Source of the DNA: Paragonimus westermani
Taxonomy: Eukaryota; Platyhelminthes; Trematoda; Plagiorchiida; Troglotrematidae
Direction of reading: 5' to 3'
Length of the DNA: 64,000 bases
Assembly (NCBI GenBank): GCA_008508345.1
Contig: QNGE01001292.1
Coordinates: forward strand, 1-64,000
Under the pieces are notes generated by a model. That model was not told the DNA's origin. It was given only the letters and a program-made list of their open reading frames with translations, and did not search any database. Of this stretch, positions 22,201 to 34,659 are shown piece by piece. Numbering within the stretch: the stretch's first letter is position 1; each line of letters begins with the position of its first letter. The position numbers and the translations under genes were made by a program.

Positions 22201-25150
22201 TCCGTTACTCAGTAACTTCCGGAATTCCTCACATTCGGTTGCAAATCGTCCAGTAAAATTTGTCTCAATCGATCAAACATTAAAGACAGCGTCCTAGACC
22301 GGTTTCATTCAGATCTACGCATCAGCTTTCTGAAGTGTAATGTGAATGACTTGAGTTTCACTATATCAGTCGACAATTCGTGATGAACGGCGACCAAGTC
22401 AAGCCGAAAAAAACGAACACCGTATATTCAACGCTGAAAGAATAAGATGAACGAGCAACCCATATTACTGGTCATTAGTCAGCTGTAAATACACGGGAGC
22501 AGTGAAACACCTGAGATAAAGTATTGGAAGAGAAATCAGATTGGAACCCAAAATGATTCAATACGTTGCAAGGACGAACTTATCACTGGCAACTGTGGCG
22601 TCTCAGGATTGGGTTGATGAAGCACATTTAACCTATATCAGTTTTGTAAACAAAAAACCTTGTGCCACAAGTGTTCATGACCACAATTGAAGATGAAGAA
22701 TCCATGATCACATCTGTTAGACGAACCGGACGTCCTAATCATTCCAAAAGAGCTCGAGAATATAGTCGAGGCGATCATATTCAAGACAGAAATGGCGGGC
22801 CTGACAGCCCTAGGGGAGTTCCCCAAGAGCATGAAAAGGCGTTTCTGGAGGATGAATGAATGGCCTTGTTAAGATGAGGTGGACTACTGTGAGGCAGGCA
22901 CTGGTAGGAGGGTTTAGTGACTACGCTGACTGCTAGGACGCAATACGATGTTCCAAGGGAGCTGGGCTTGACAACAGTGGCGACACTTTCGCCTAATATG
23001 TGTTGCTGCAGACAGGGTTTCTAAAAGCACTAAATTTGTTGGAAGTACATTCAGAACAGCTGATCAGTTCACAGGGGAAATACCCTAGCGGTCCAGAAAC
23101 AATTCAAGATTGTTTTCATCACGCGTCCGATAACTTCGGAAGAGCTGACTGATGCGACTCGTTAGTCGCTGACTGGAAGTTCCCGGATGATCAGCGAGTT
23201 CAACGTAAACGAACGTAAACGTGAACAGAACGAACGTCGAATCTCAATCTGACTGACTGTCTAAGAAGTGGCTATGTTGAAGATGAAAAAAAAACGTTAA
23301 GAAATCTGACCAGTTTTTACTACAAATGCAATGAAGATTTGTACACTGGCAAAGATTATGCACACTGGGTAGGAAAAACTGGTGCTTGGATAAAAGATTT
23401 ACCGATTGTTTATTTAGAGAGTGGAATGTTGTAACAGGTGCACATGTCACGCTAGCAGTTCAGGTCAAAGTGGCAATTTATGGGAGCCGGGGTTTGTGTT
23501 TGAATTACACAGCAACAGCAACGTTTTCGTTGACTGGATTATGGCCAGTGATGTCATGAAGTCGTTGGCGTTGGTGGTTCGAACAGCGGATCGACTCGCG
23601 CTCAGCATTACTGACCTGCCAGATTACGATGTTCGAGTCGGTCGTCAGCATGAACTAATCATTCTTCGTCTCTCCCAACGCACTCCAGAGTACACTGTGG
23701 AATAATTGTGATTCCCGTGCCGTAGCCGTGGTTGTTCTGACACAAGATAATGTTGCTGCAAAGTGTGGGGGTGATCCCACTAATGCGGAGTCGCAGCTCA
23801 GCGGATAGACTAATTAAAGCGAACTTACCTAAGTCGATCCAAACCGTGATAATCTGACAACGAAAGAAATGACACGCAACCTTTTTAGAATTGTTCACTG
23901 TAAATTGAAACCTAGACGGTCATTTTGAATGAATCGGATGTGAACTCTCTACTGAGTCAAAGTAATTTCAACTCTTCGACATCAGAAGGGTTCCGGCCTA
24001 CTTGTAGCACGAAATTTAATAGCAGGTGGGAAACATATCGAGGATGCGGGTAGCTCGTGCAAGTCTCTCGTCTGGTTGGCGGGTAAGCTCAATGACATCG
24101 ATTTTGTGCCGACTTCAGAAGGTCCAACGAGATTACAGGCAATAGAACCGTGACCATCCGTGATGTGTCCGATTTCTGTGACACTGCAGAAGCCAAATAA
24201 AGTCAAAGTGTTGAACTTGCGGTCAGGATAATCGCAAATTCCACTGTAGCAGTCGGGTGGTGATAACACAGCTTTCACTATAAGAGAAGAAGAGGATAAC
24301 TGATTAACTACGCCGTTCCCACTTCTGGATGTCCATTTCACGTCCAGGCGAATTCTACTGAAACGCTGAACCGATCATATAAAACTGGTGCTTATGAAGG
24401 CGTCATTCTCATCTACGAAACCGATAAGACAGCGCATATTAAGCATGTTTTAGCCATACTGTAGAAGAGTGAACAAGTCGGTCAACAGGTCAACAGTTCA
24501 ATCTTACAACTGACAAGATAAACGATGACAGTACTCGATCACCATATCGGTCAGGGCTACGTTCAACCACTAATAGAGAAATTGGTGACAGTTGTGACAA
24601 CTCCAATGCCAACGTAAATTAGCACGCTGGGACGGTTTGTTAGTCGTGTTTAGTACTGCAGCTGCTTAAAAAATATCTCCCCAAGTGAACATGTGAACTC
24701 CTCAAACAAAAACTTAAATAACAGTGGCCGGTTCCGTTGGCTGGAACTAGCTAATCAAGCAATTTTTGCAGTTCAACAGCTGATGGAGAAATGACAACTG
24801 ATTCTAGAAAAGCTCATGCTTGCTCAGCGCTTCATTAACTCGGATGTCATTGACTTCCACATCAAAGCATTATTGAAAAAGTATTGATTACTATGCCAGT
24901 GGGGTTTTAGTGTCGCCTGAAGAAATCTACTGAACGACAGAAAAGTAAGGTTGACTTTCAAAAATTAAATGCCATATTTACTGGGCTCATATTTCTATGT
25001 GCCAACTGGCCAGAAACCTTTGGATTGTATTAGACAGGCGGATGAACACAGAATAAAACTCACTTATCAGGTCTTGCAGCCACCGAGGTACAAATTTACG
25101 TTTCTCCATCGGTCCGTAAAATAAAACTGCGTTCCAGGTTTACTACCACG
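19291..25150. other. No gene recognised
   Basis: Apart from a possible decayed integrase end before about 19975, no family is recognisable. A 119-codon minus frame (23982-24341) and a 94-codon plus frame (23421-23705) have no domain I can name. The last kilobase (24.2-25.1 kb) could be very old gypsy pol, since an integrase follows. Confidence 0.4.
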
Positions 25151-25189
25151 AACGAAACCTGTAGATGAACTTCACTGGGGCGTCGTAGG

Positions 25190-26030
25190 AGTTGACAGCA
25201 TTGAAACAGATCATAATCCTAGAAAGCTTCTTGCAGTACAAGGACGGATGCAGTTTATCATAAAGTGATTGACCGACTTTTAGCAGAAGAAGAATCTCCG
25301 GATAGCGAACCACCTACAGAATGGTGAAGCATGTTGCTGAACAAAAGTGAAATTTCAATGCGCGAACTACAAAACAAAGTAAAGGATAGTTATATTGGTG
25401 GATTTGCGGCAGTAAATTGTGAGCGAGAATTATGGTCTGGCTCGTACGGGGTGTCACCAAACTCATGAAATGCTGGAGGAAGTGGTTTATTACCTCGGAA
25501 TGATGGATAGTAACAACAGCCACATAGTGTGAGACCAACGTTGTCTGTCAGTAAAGGGCACGAATCATTCGAATCGTCATCCCACTTTGTTAATTCTGGG
25601 AAATTATGGCCCGCCAGTGGATGTGACAGACACTTTCCCGCTAACCAGTTACGAGAACACTGCAATGTCGTCATCTCGGGCCATTGCGCAATATGGATAG
25701 AAGCGGCCGCTATACCTGATCAGCGTACGAGCACATCTGTGGTGGAACACACCTTTGCAGATCACGGATTATCAAGATGGAAGTTGATTAATCATGGCTC
25801 CTGCTTCAAAAGTGAGGAATTCTGGAACTGTTTGAATCGCTTAGGAATAACAGAAGTTTCCCGAACACGGCATCACCCGAACTCGTGCAGGTTAACTCAA
25901 AGATCTAACCACGCAATCAAACAATAGTTGGCAGCAAAACAGGGAGCTGGGAAGAGAGGTTACTTGGGTTGTCTACCGATCTCTGTCAAAAGGCACGATC
26001 AGTAAACCGTCGTTCGTATAGGCTGGTGCC
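25190..26030 (+). pseudogene. Ty3/gypsy integrase, element 3, with possible RNase H trace
   Basis: At 25594-25720 one frame gives PPVDVTDTFPLTSYENTA, the start of a gypsy integrase core; another gives VVISGHCAIWIEAAAIPDQR, then SVVEHTFADHGLSRWKLINH, SCFKSEEFWNCLNRLGITEV, SRTRHHPNS and LAAKQGAGKRGYLGCLP. Compared with element 2 (GHF, IADQ, FGVP, LLRTSPYHPQ) these are the same blocks in the same order, but the two copies differ so much that they come from different lineages or are very old. The first catalytic Asp (IS-G-H), the second (LIN-H-G) and the YHPQ..G..E block are all damaged. Upstream, IETDHNPRKLL at about 25200-25235 resembles the RNase H TDHNP motif. Confidence 0.7.
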
Positions 26031-29000
26031 ACGGTAACTAGTTGATCAGAGACATGGTAAATGGACAGACCAACGGATGGATGCGCTTAAGTTTGCGAAG
26101 GCAGAGAGATTGTTCAACCAGAACCTGCCAAGTGCACAGAGGGAAGGAAAATTCAACTGTAAAATTATCCGATTGATGGGCGGTGTCCAAATCTGACTCG
26201 AAAGCAAAGTACAGTGGCAGGCGGAGTCCGGGTTCAACAGGACCCGGATCTGAGAAGCTCCTAGCATAGTGGCAGGACCGTTACTAATAGTAGCATGTGG
26301 AAGTTCAATAAATTTTATCAAGACTGAGCACAGCGAGCGTCAAGATCGTGGAAACCAAATAAAAAGGAAATGCGCATCGGTATGCAGATCAGTGAGAAAA
26401 CGAAGACAGTCGGAGCAACTGGGACTGAAAGGAACTTTGCGGGGGATGGCTGCTGTGAGGATGGACGATCACACTTTACTACTTGTGAGTGATCAGACAG
26501 AGGCACGTACTTAGTAGTGAAATAATCAGGGGAAAATATAAGAAAATACACTCAGGTGCACCCTTGGAAGAAATGACGCTTCCGATACATAAACTTGCCA
26601 CTATCAGCTGAAGTGTTCGAGGTTGATCGGTGTGTGCAGACGAGGCTTGTGTATCGCGTGTTGATGGAGCGTGTGCCATCTGCGTCGGTTCTCGGGGAAA
26701 ATCCTGTAAGTCACCAGCGTGGTTAGCTCACAGCTGTGGGATTACAGCAGTAAACGTACTCACAAGGGTATAGAGTAAAAAATCGTCAGCCTCCCCAGAT
26801 GTGAACAGCCATGAAAGTCAAGTTTGCAATCAAGTTTTTTCGCAAATTCTCACTGGGCATGTAAAAATATATATGGTTCACTGGTAACCAGAATGGGTCT
26901 TTTGGATGATACGAGATGAACGAAAACCACAGCTGGTGGCAGCTCTCGCAATACCATAAAACTTTCAGTCAACTTTTTGAGAAAGGGGACACTTAATTCG
27001 AAGTACGTTTTCTTTAGTGCTATGCTATTCAGTGGCGATGAAATTTCTCAAAGCCACGATCTCAACTCCGGATGCACTTCTTGAGCAAACATGTGGACGA
27101 CAGCCCCTGCGATCTCAAGTAAGGCTCGATCGAATTTCCGTCTATAGAAGTTCAGTTGCATTCAGATATGTGCAACGTTCACTATCCCTGGTCTCATCGT
27201 GAAGACGCTTGGCTCCGGTAGGTGAAAACGATGAGCAATTGGCTTCAAGTTAAAATCATAAAAATCAGCAACTTTTCGGAAAAACATCATAGTATTTGAA
27301 ACTGTGATCTGAGCAACAAAATCCCGAGTCCAGGCTATAGGGCCTGCCCTGCAGGCAAGCCTTTTATCCGAGTCCGGTGTGGGATGGGGCACAACCTTAC
27401 TGAAGCCACAGCCAGATCAACTGGCTGAGTGTAGGGTGGAGGTGTATGCATATTCCCAATCAGCTGGTTGGCACCACCGATTCATAATTCTGGCTACCAT
27501 GGTCCACGATCGACAAACCCTAGGCGTTCGCTCAAGCCTGGGAACCAGCGGGCGCGGGTGAGTGCAAATTGATAAGATGGAAATACGGTATTTCTTGAAC
27601 GGGTTGTGCTGTCAGGATGGTGTTTTAGCCAAATGACAGGTAATAATAAAAAGCTGTATTCATTACCTAAACTGTTTCACTAGTCTGATTAAAACCTAGC
27701 CATTTTACGGAAGAATCCTAGTCACGTCATACTGTTTTTGGGTTTATAGCACTATTTGTGCACACTGACATGACGTTTTTAACGACACTACGAAGACGAT
27801 AAGCGAAGCTTGGTACCCCTCAATTTTGTGGCGTCGTCACGGTGTCGTGCTGTTTCACATCCTGGCAACATTTCTTATTTGACCATTTCATCTATAATGG
27901 GAATATTTTGTATGGACAACCCGTTCAAAAATGTTGTCTAGATTGAAGTGCTTTTGTTCTGTGGAAACGATATATCCAGTGTACGAAGTCCGTTTGGTTT
28001 GGATCGACATGAAACACTGGTTAGGGGATTGCGACCTAGGATGACATGCTGATACACGTGAGTACTGATTTAACTGTGAAGGGTAGGACAGGGAGCCACG
28101 CACACCTTGAAAGTGTGGTGTTGGTTTGCGAAATGACTACACTAAGACTGTACAGACTGTAAGTGTAGGTGTTTCTGATGTTGGTTTGGAATCAGTACTT
28201 TCATTTTACCGAAGGGCATCGGGGTGACTACTTCGATCTGCATGTGTATGTCTACCTCTCTCACCCTGGTTATGTTAGGTTCAGTCCAGTTGACCAGACA
28301 GCAGCCTCAAACAGCTTTGCCAAGGCGAATTTATCACGCTGAAACCAGATAACGTTCCTAGAACTCACTGATATGCGCTTCTGGATACAGTGTAGAGCTG
28401 TTTAGAGACCATTTGTGCATTCTATGCAATAAATGTTTTGCGTTCATTCCAGATAACACATCTGGTTTATACCTATCCGTGATCAATGAATGAATGCGTT
28501 GCTCACGAAATACTGGACGGACTCGAAGTGGCCATAATCTGGGAATGTGAATCAATCTGCTGGACCACTTTTCAATGTGTACTATCGTCATGACCAAGGA
28601 GAATGCTTTTGTGCAAGCAAAACCACGAGGGACATTTTGAGCACCTCTTGTGAATTTATGTTTCATACACCAGTGGTCTCTTTTACAGTTTGTGTGACGG
28701 TACTGTCGATCTGTTAGTAGAACAGCACATCTCCAGTGGCGATCGGCAGGTTCGTATACTTCACGGTTTCTATCAGCACTGATTTAAGTACGGAATCTGA
28801 CAAAACATTATGCGGGCTAATATATCACTAAGGTAAAGCATGCCTTTTACATCACACACAATGCCCCTACTAGATTCCTTTAGAACCCACCAACAGCTTA
28901 ATCGGCAGAGGGCGCCAGGCTTCACACCATACAACAACACGTCAATGTGACCATTACAGACTGGCGCCAGAACATCAAAATAGTCTTCCAATCAAAGTGA

Positions 29001-31180
29001 ACGACTTCTCAGATAATTGCATGACCAGGTATATTTGTGTAAATGCAGCTGGAGGGGTGGACGTTTCGCTTTGATGTATACGCCGGTTTTATATACGCAC
29101 AAGATCTTGTCGAACGGAGATACCATATCAATTATTCGCTGCATATTTAGCCAAAACAGGGTATGCCTCTTAATTTTAATGGATCGCGGACTCCAGTGGT
29201 GACTCCACTCTGTGACCAGGTTGTGTCAGTGCCACGGTTTGTCCTGACGCTTAAATTCTATGAGCTGATCAACATTGCAGACTTATGTACGTAACCAGCA
29301 AACTGAACATGGCGGGAAAAGTTTCCACTTTGTGTTACTGTACTGACTTCCTTTTGTCCAGTATCTCTCAGTACAGTCTGAATGAAGTGAGCTCTGTGTG
29401 AGGAGTTACATTTTGTAACCCTTATAATGTCTTCCTTGTATACTATTTGAGTTAACCGTTAGGCTGCAAAGTATCCCTGTCAAATTTTGCACGAACTAGT
29501 TCAGACCTCTGAGTATCGTTTTCTAGGGTAATTGCTTGGCATTTTAGTCCCAATCGATCGTAGCCTGATGTATTTCATTCTACACTTCTTACTTTCTAAC
29601 GTGATTTGTAATCTAAGTTGCTTGCTACCAGTATATCTGAGATTCAAACACTGTTTCCTCAAGGCATATTTCATGTGTAGCATTGAAACTAACTAGTGGA
29701 TCGTCCCTTTTGATAGGCGCTCAACCGCTTGATGCAGAACCGAGAGAACAGTATAGGTGCGGCAACAGCGTTTGTTTGGAAGAGCGAGTCGAGTCGAAAT
29801 TAGGTCATAGATGCCGTCAGAGCGTTAGAGTAAATAACGTTATAGGGGGCATCAGAGAGTTACCGCGAGAAAACAATTCAGATAACGTACAGGCGTTCGA
29901 TCGCACGGTTGCAGTCTGATTAGGCGAGTGAGCCAAATACAGACCAGTCCACCCGGAGCTGGATCAAGTAATCATTATGAGGTGATTATTCCTGGCTGTT
30001 TCGTTAGGAAACGCATTCCCTTTTAAAAAGTATTTCTCAGCTAACTTTATAAAAGTGACAATATGTTGAAATCAAGAAACTATTAATGCCATCAAGAAAA
30101 AAAGTCATTCCTACTAATTTTGTCTCTCATGTAATTCTTAATTCTCCCTGCTGATGCTGCAGTCAAACATACACAGATAGAACTTATGGAAGATCTCAAA
30201 AATGAATTAGAGAAAAATACGCTGAAATGACCAGTGTCATAACCTACCACGGGAGCATTCCCAGATGTTTTCTTAATTGATCACTGATACCTTGTTGGGG
30301 TCCGTAACCAAGCACGTAAGTAATCATCGATTGCCCAAGGGCGCGGAAGTCTGACTGATTTTTAAGCCTCAGCCAGAACCGTGTGTGTAAAAGCAACTAA
30401 CTGTGGCACTGAGACTACCGTGGTGTCAATGGACACACTGGGATTATACGTCTGAATTTTGCTTCCTATCTCTGGAATATTTAACAATATTTCGTAATTT
30501 TCATATCGCTTGTTATGTGACCAATAAGAGTGTTAGAAATTAGCTCATCTCGCGGAACACATTTTATCTATTTACTGTTCAAGTGAGTGAGAGTTACAAA
30601 CTGCATCATCAGTGTATCCCTTAGATGGATATTCTGCGCAACCCACTGAATTCCTCTCCAGAGAACAGTCGATTTTCTTCCGCTCAAGACAGCATGCTGT
30701 GTTACGTCTACTTCACGGTGCACCCGTAGCATCATCAGCACTTTCATCAGCCACGATTAGATGATGAAAACAAACCTAGGGACCATAATCTTTTTTTGTC
30801 GATCAGAGTGTGCTTTCTGACCACTGGAAAACTGATTTACAAATGAACTTTAGCGTACAACTAATTTAGGAATCTGTGGTCTACGACCACTTCGTGAACG
30901 CAGACGAAAAACCACAACTCAGTTGAACGCGACAAAAATTTTTAAAGGTGATGATACATAATTACCTGGTCAGTACCCTTCGTCTTCGATGAAGTTTTTG
31001 AAATATGACAGAGTGTGCTCTTAGAAAGTTTGTCGGTCTTTTGTGAAAGTACAAGGCAAACAGATAAGTTTACACAACACAGACAGAATCTTAACCCCTA
31101 TGGAGTGCGTCCGGAACAGCTATTTGCGGACAAGAGACGCATCCGTAAATCGTAACACTGATCCTTCTTGAAAATGGCCT
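26031..31180. other. No gene recognised
   Basis: Five kilobases in which I can name nothing. Frames of 70-100 codons occur on both strands (26269-26514, 28358-28666, 29683-29919) without recognisable domains. 26046-26200 follows integrase element 3 in phase and may be its decayed C-terminal part. Confidence 0.4.
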
Positions 31181-31289
31181 AATGTCCGTCATCAATACCA
31201 GCTTACATACTCATGGTGCAGCATTCTCCGTGTGCATCATTCGCATACGTCAAGAATTACTGTCTCGATCGTACCGTTCCAGACCGTCC

Positions 31290-32010
31290 GGTTTACAGCT
31301 AAGTCCTCCAAGTTCTAAAATCAATATTACAACGCAAAAGACTTCGAAAAACATCCTGCTATCTCCGATTTCGACCACCCGTGCTGCTGCCTATTCATAA
31401 TTCGCCCGTCGCCAATCCTGCGGATGCTTACTTGCCAACGAAGCCGACTGAGCATCAGCTTGGCTTCATCCCTGTCCCCCTTCGTTTGCTGAAGTACTTC
31501 AGTGTTCGACACAATATCTGACCACTGTATACCCAAGATACACCTTAGATATTGTATAAGGAAGCGGCTGAGATACCGCACATTCGGTCGATCCGATGTC
31601 CACGATTTACTGGTTTACAACGATACAGGCAATACCAGTGAACGGCACACAATCAGCTTCGTTTTCGCCTTCAGGCTATGATTCTTTCAGATCAGTCTTT
31701 CAAGACGTCCGGAAACAGCGCTAGCTTCCGAAGTTGCACTACACAATCCACGGAGAGATCTGTGGACAGCTTGCTACCCACGTGACAGAAATCTGTCAAA
31801 CTAACAAGAACGTTTCTGGTGGTGCCTAGGCCCGCAACAAAATGGAGGAAGGAAAATATCTTACCTATGTTGATATCCACACCAAGTTTAGATGGCGTGG
31901 TCGCGATGCCGTGTTTGTTCAAGATCGTTCTCAGTATACGTAGATAGCGTGCTATCATCTGAAAACAGCACTATGCGAATTGTTGAAGTACATGGCCGGC
32001 TTGGGTCACT
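31290..32010 (-). pseudogene. LINE copy 2: reverse transcriptase and C-terminal part
   Basis: From high to low coordinate: LFSDDSTLSTYTENDLEQ (the YADD box and what follows, near 31920-31980), a frameshift, then SKLGVDINIGKIFSF (usually G..IN..KT), LVSLTDFCHVGSKLSTDLSV (usually F.YLGS.I..D), a second frameshift, then YLRCILGIQWSDIVSNTEVL with the LSRLRWQVSIRRI stretch (usually RILGI.W.D...N.EVL and LRW.GHV.RM). All are hallmarks of the thumb and linker of the non-LTR retrotransposon class whose last domain is a single C2H2 finger. DNA at 31290-31345 is similar to 1660-1710 of copy 1. The finger itself is not legible. Truncated at both ends and with several frameshifts. Confidence 0.75.
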
Positions 32011-33640
32011 GAACTGTCGACTATTCAGCAAGCGACCAACTATGCGACATTCTATTTCATTACCATTTTCCGAGTTCTGACGAGTAACTGTTAGCGTTTT
32101 AGTAAAAATAAGTGTTTTGGAATGTAACTGCAGGTATAAACAAAAGCGCGCATACAGAACAGACGAACGGATGTACGAGGTTGCAGCCAAGATTCTCAAA
32201 GAAACTGCACGGTCTTTGGTAGCAACGAATTATTTTCTGTCAACATGAGTGACTTCGTGTGGTGGCGGTTTCACGTTACAAACAGAACAAACAGACATTC
32301 GCCATATTTTCCATATAAAAATCATAATATATATTCCGGTAGGCAAAACAGCGTCATTCAACTGGTTTGTCCGAATGGGCTCAGCATGCGTAACATTTTC
32401 AAGATCAAAGCTATTGGTTGTCATACGGTAGGTGGCCAAAGAACAGAATGAAACCCTTTACTTACAGAAGTAACACTCAGCCTGTGTGAGGCCGAACAAA
32501 TTGGCATTTCGAAGGTTTAGATTCAAGATATCATGAAGCAGGTTGCTAAACCCATTGTTGAATCCAGTCGGTAACACCTAGTGATTCCGGTTATGACTAG
32601 CAAGTATTCGGTACGTGATCCTGTTATGTGCTGTTGCAAACTCCACCCCATTTTCACGGTTAGTCCTCGTGGTCTCAGTTATCCGGGTTTAAATTGTTCC
32701 GTTCTCAAGCCATATAAGTGTATCTGTGTCGTTCGGCTGACACGAATATTCGGGATTCTACTACCCGGATTCGTTTGAATTAATGCCTACGTCCTGTTTG
32801 TGTGTACTGACCCGTGACACGCAAGGTGGCTGTAATTCACTTTGCAGTGGATTTTTACTGGTTCAGCTTACCTTAAGAATCCTGTTAATAAATCCTGATT
32901 TTAAAGGTTCGAGATAGCCGCAACCAGATCGACTTGAATAAAACGAAAAACGAGCGGATAAAGTAGACCAATGTCTTTCGTTCTTTATGCCTTGCCATCA
33001 GTTTGCTCAGCCGGCTAGCGCACGAACAAAAGTCACGCTGGTTGTTTTAAAATCGACTTCTTGTGAGGTCGAGTGCTAAGGTGCCTCTCCTGACGACCAC
33101 CGAACTTGATTGGATCAGGCTTGTAGCTTCAGATGTCCTCAAAAAACAATCCAGATAAGCTACTGGTCAACAGCATGATAGGACTGGGAGAATACAACTA
33201 AGTGGAAGAAGGCCAAATGCAACTATTTAACTGTGAAACCAGCAACCGGGTTGAGTAAGAAGATGGATCAATAGTAAGTGTGAACTGCATGTCTGCTAAC
33301 AGTTACTCGACCGATTCCTTAAACTGTGAGTTCGACTGGCTTTTAACCACTGGAGGTCAAGTGTTCACACTAACGTTGTCTGAGTGCAAAAGTCAGGGCT
33401 GCGCAATCGTATATTAAGCGCCTCAATAACGAACAAAATTCGGAACCACATTATTTAGAATGGCAGGAAATGGGAACCGGAATTAATTTTCATTTTTGAT
33501 ATTGCCGTCATCACATTTAGCATATACAAAGGCGTCGTACGGCAGAAGTCACATGAAAAAAAGATATGCCATCCATGTCAACAGTACTACTAAAATGGGG
33601 ACTACAGTCAGCCAGCTGTGATGACAGATTTGAAGTAGAT
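32011..33640. other. No gene recognised
   Basis: No coding signal. Contains one copy of a small dispersed repeat (33243-33335). Confidence 0.4.
33243..33335 (+). repeat. Unnamed dispersed repeat C, copy 1
   Basis: AACCGGGTTGAGTAAGAA here and at 38588-38605. Both are followed at similar distance by GTCTG(C/T)TAAC and (A/G)GTTAC(T/A)CGA. Origin unknown. Confidence 0.6.
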
Positions 33641-33680
33641 TGAGAATAACAACGTTTCGAGCAAGTTGTAATACTCTACG

Positions 33681-33709
33681 TTTCAACCACCTCGGGTGGC
33701 CTTCCTCAG
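33681..33709 (-). ncRNA. Hammerhead-like core at the 3' end of Penelope-like element B
   Basis: On the minus strand: box 1 CUGAGGA (33709-33703), a 7-bp stem GGCCACC/GGUGGUU with a CGA loop (33701-33685), and box 2 GAAA (33684-33681), followed at once by CGU, making the self-complementary ACGU expected for stem III. Minimal hammerheads of this form are known from Penelope-like elements of many animals. I do not see the upstream strand with a cleavage site in the 75 bases tested, so cleavage in cis is not supported; a partner unit may be needed. Confidence 0.6.
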
Positions 33710-33749
33710 GAGTGTTGTAATCGAAATCACCTTGGCAGAGGAACAGAGG

Positions 33750-34200
33750 TCACATGGGATTTGCCGTGGTTAGGTCAATTTGTGGTGCATCTGACCAGAT
33801 TGGTCTAATCCTTTGCCCACTAAGTGGGGGTGAGACAGATGTAGATAAGACGCGTCCGTGTCTGGTGCTGTTCATCCATCCACGCCACACTGCAGACAGG
33901 GGTTTGCTATCATTGCGATTAACACAAGCGTGCTGTGTGTTAATAGTGAGAGCTTCAGCACAGCACCGCTCCTCATAGGAAGCTAGATCCTTGTAAATCA
34001 CTCGAGCTTGATCGAAACCTACGTTGTGATTCCCTGACAGTGCATGTAGTGCGATGGCCGAATCCTTCTCTAGTCTCTGAAATTGATAGGCTTGTTTAGG
34101 AGGAAACCTTGCGTGCCTCTTGTGTTCGGCAACACGTACTTTCAGTTGTCTACTTGTCTCTCCAATGTAGCTATGACCAGTACTCTCAAGCGAATATGGC
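33750..34200 (-). pseudogene. Penelope-like element B: GIY-YIG endonuclease and C-terminus
   Basis: An uninterrupted minus frame of about 150 codons that opens with GTG, so it is the end of a longer product. It contains GHSYIGETSRQLKVRVAEHK (GIY-YIG signature), ALHALSGNHNVGFDQARVIY, SYEERCCAEALTINTQ (the Glu-rich helix of the domain) and ACVNRNDSKPLSAVWRGWMN. It differs strongly from element A and is closer to the classical Penelope/Perere type. It is less damaged than element A, with no stop in the domain. At about 34200 its sequence changes abruptly into the head of a ribozyme-bearing short repeat, so the reverse transcriptase is missing, either truncated or displaced. Confidence 0.85.
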
Positions 34201-34440
34201 TGAGCGTTCACATATGGTGATTCAATTGTACCTAGTGGAAAGTCAGTAGCACAGTGGTAAACACGGCTGCTTCATGACAGCCTGGCTGGAATTCTAACCC
34301 CGGCCACGATAAAGAAATATGCTACTCACCACCTCTAACAAATGCGAAACACGTGTCTAGTGTTTTTTTCAGGAGTGGTTGGTTGGGAAGTATATGTAAA
34401 TGAGAAGTCTGCGATCGAATATGAATGATCATCAGTTCGT
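34200..34440 (+). repeat. Ribozyme-bearing short repeat, copy 4
   Basis: GAGCGTTCACATATGG opens the copy, with an A-box-like GTAGCACAGTGGTAAAC at 34245-34261 and a B-box-like GGAATTCTAACCCCGG. After the ribozyme the tail runs to about 34440 (GAGTGGTTGG, then TCTGCGATCGAA). Diverged, directly joined to Penelope-like element B. Confidence 0.75.
34321..34362 (+). ncRNA. Hammerhead remnant, copy 4, with compensated stem III
   Basis: Stem I GCUA pairs with UAGUG's first bases. Box 1 is degenerate (CUCACCA, 34325-34331), stem II is weak, box 2 GAAA is kept (34346-34349). Stem III is ACACGUGU (34349-34356), still a perfect palindrome though two bases differ from ACUCGAGU. The cleavage C is 34357, then UAGUG. 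Inactive because of box 1. Confidence 0.65.
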
Positions 34441-34659
34441 AGTGTCCAAATATTCCACTTTTTACCAGTAACTGTTTTTGTATGTATTGTTGTGTTTAGC
34501 GGGAGTGGCGGATGAAACCTTGAAGATGATAATATCCACGACGTTGTGACTTGTGGTATATTCTGTGAATATATCAGTGCAGTTGAAATGACCGGTTTGG
34601 GACGACAGAACTACTCTGGCTGTTTGTTTCATCCTTTCTGTGCGGATATTTTGGTTGCG
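34441..34659. other. No gene recognised
   Basis: Short spacer after copy 4. Nothing identifiable. Confidence 0.4.

Noticed and set aside
24200..25190. Gypsy reverse transcriptase upstream of integrase element 3
   Set aside because: Expected from element order, but I could not read any reverse transcriptase motif in any frame; only an RNase H-like TDHNP trace near 25200.
28358..28991. Retroelement pol in minus frames
   Set aside because: Two frames of 72 and 102 codons looked protein-like but no conserved block of reverse transcriptase, RNase H or integrase could be aligned.
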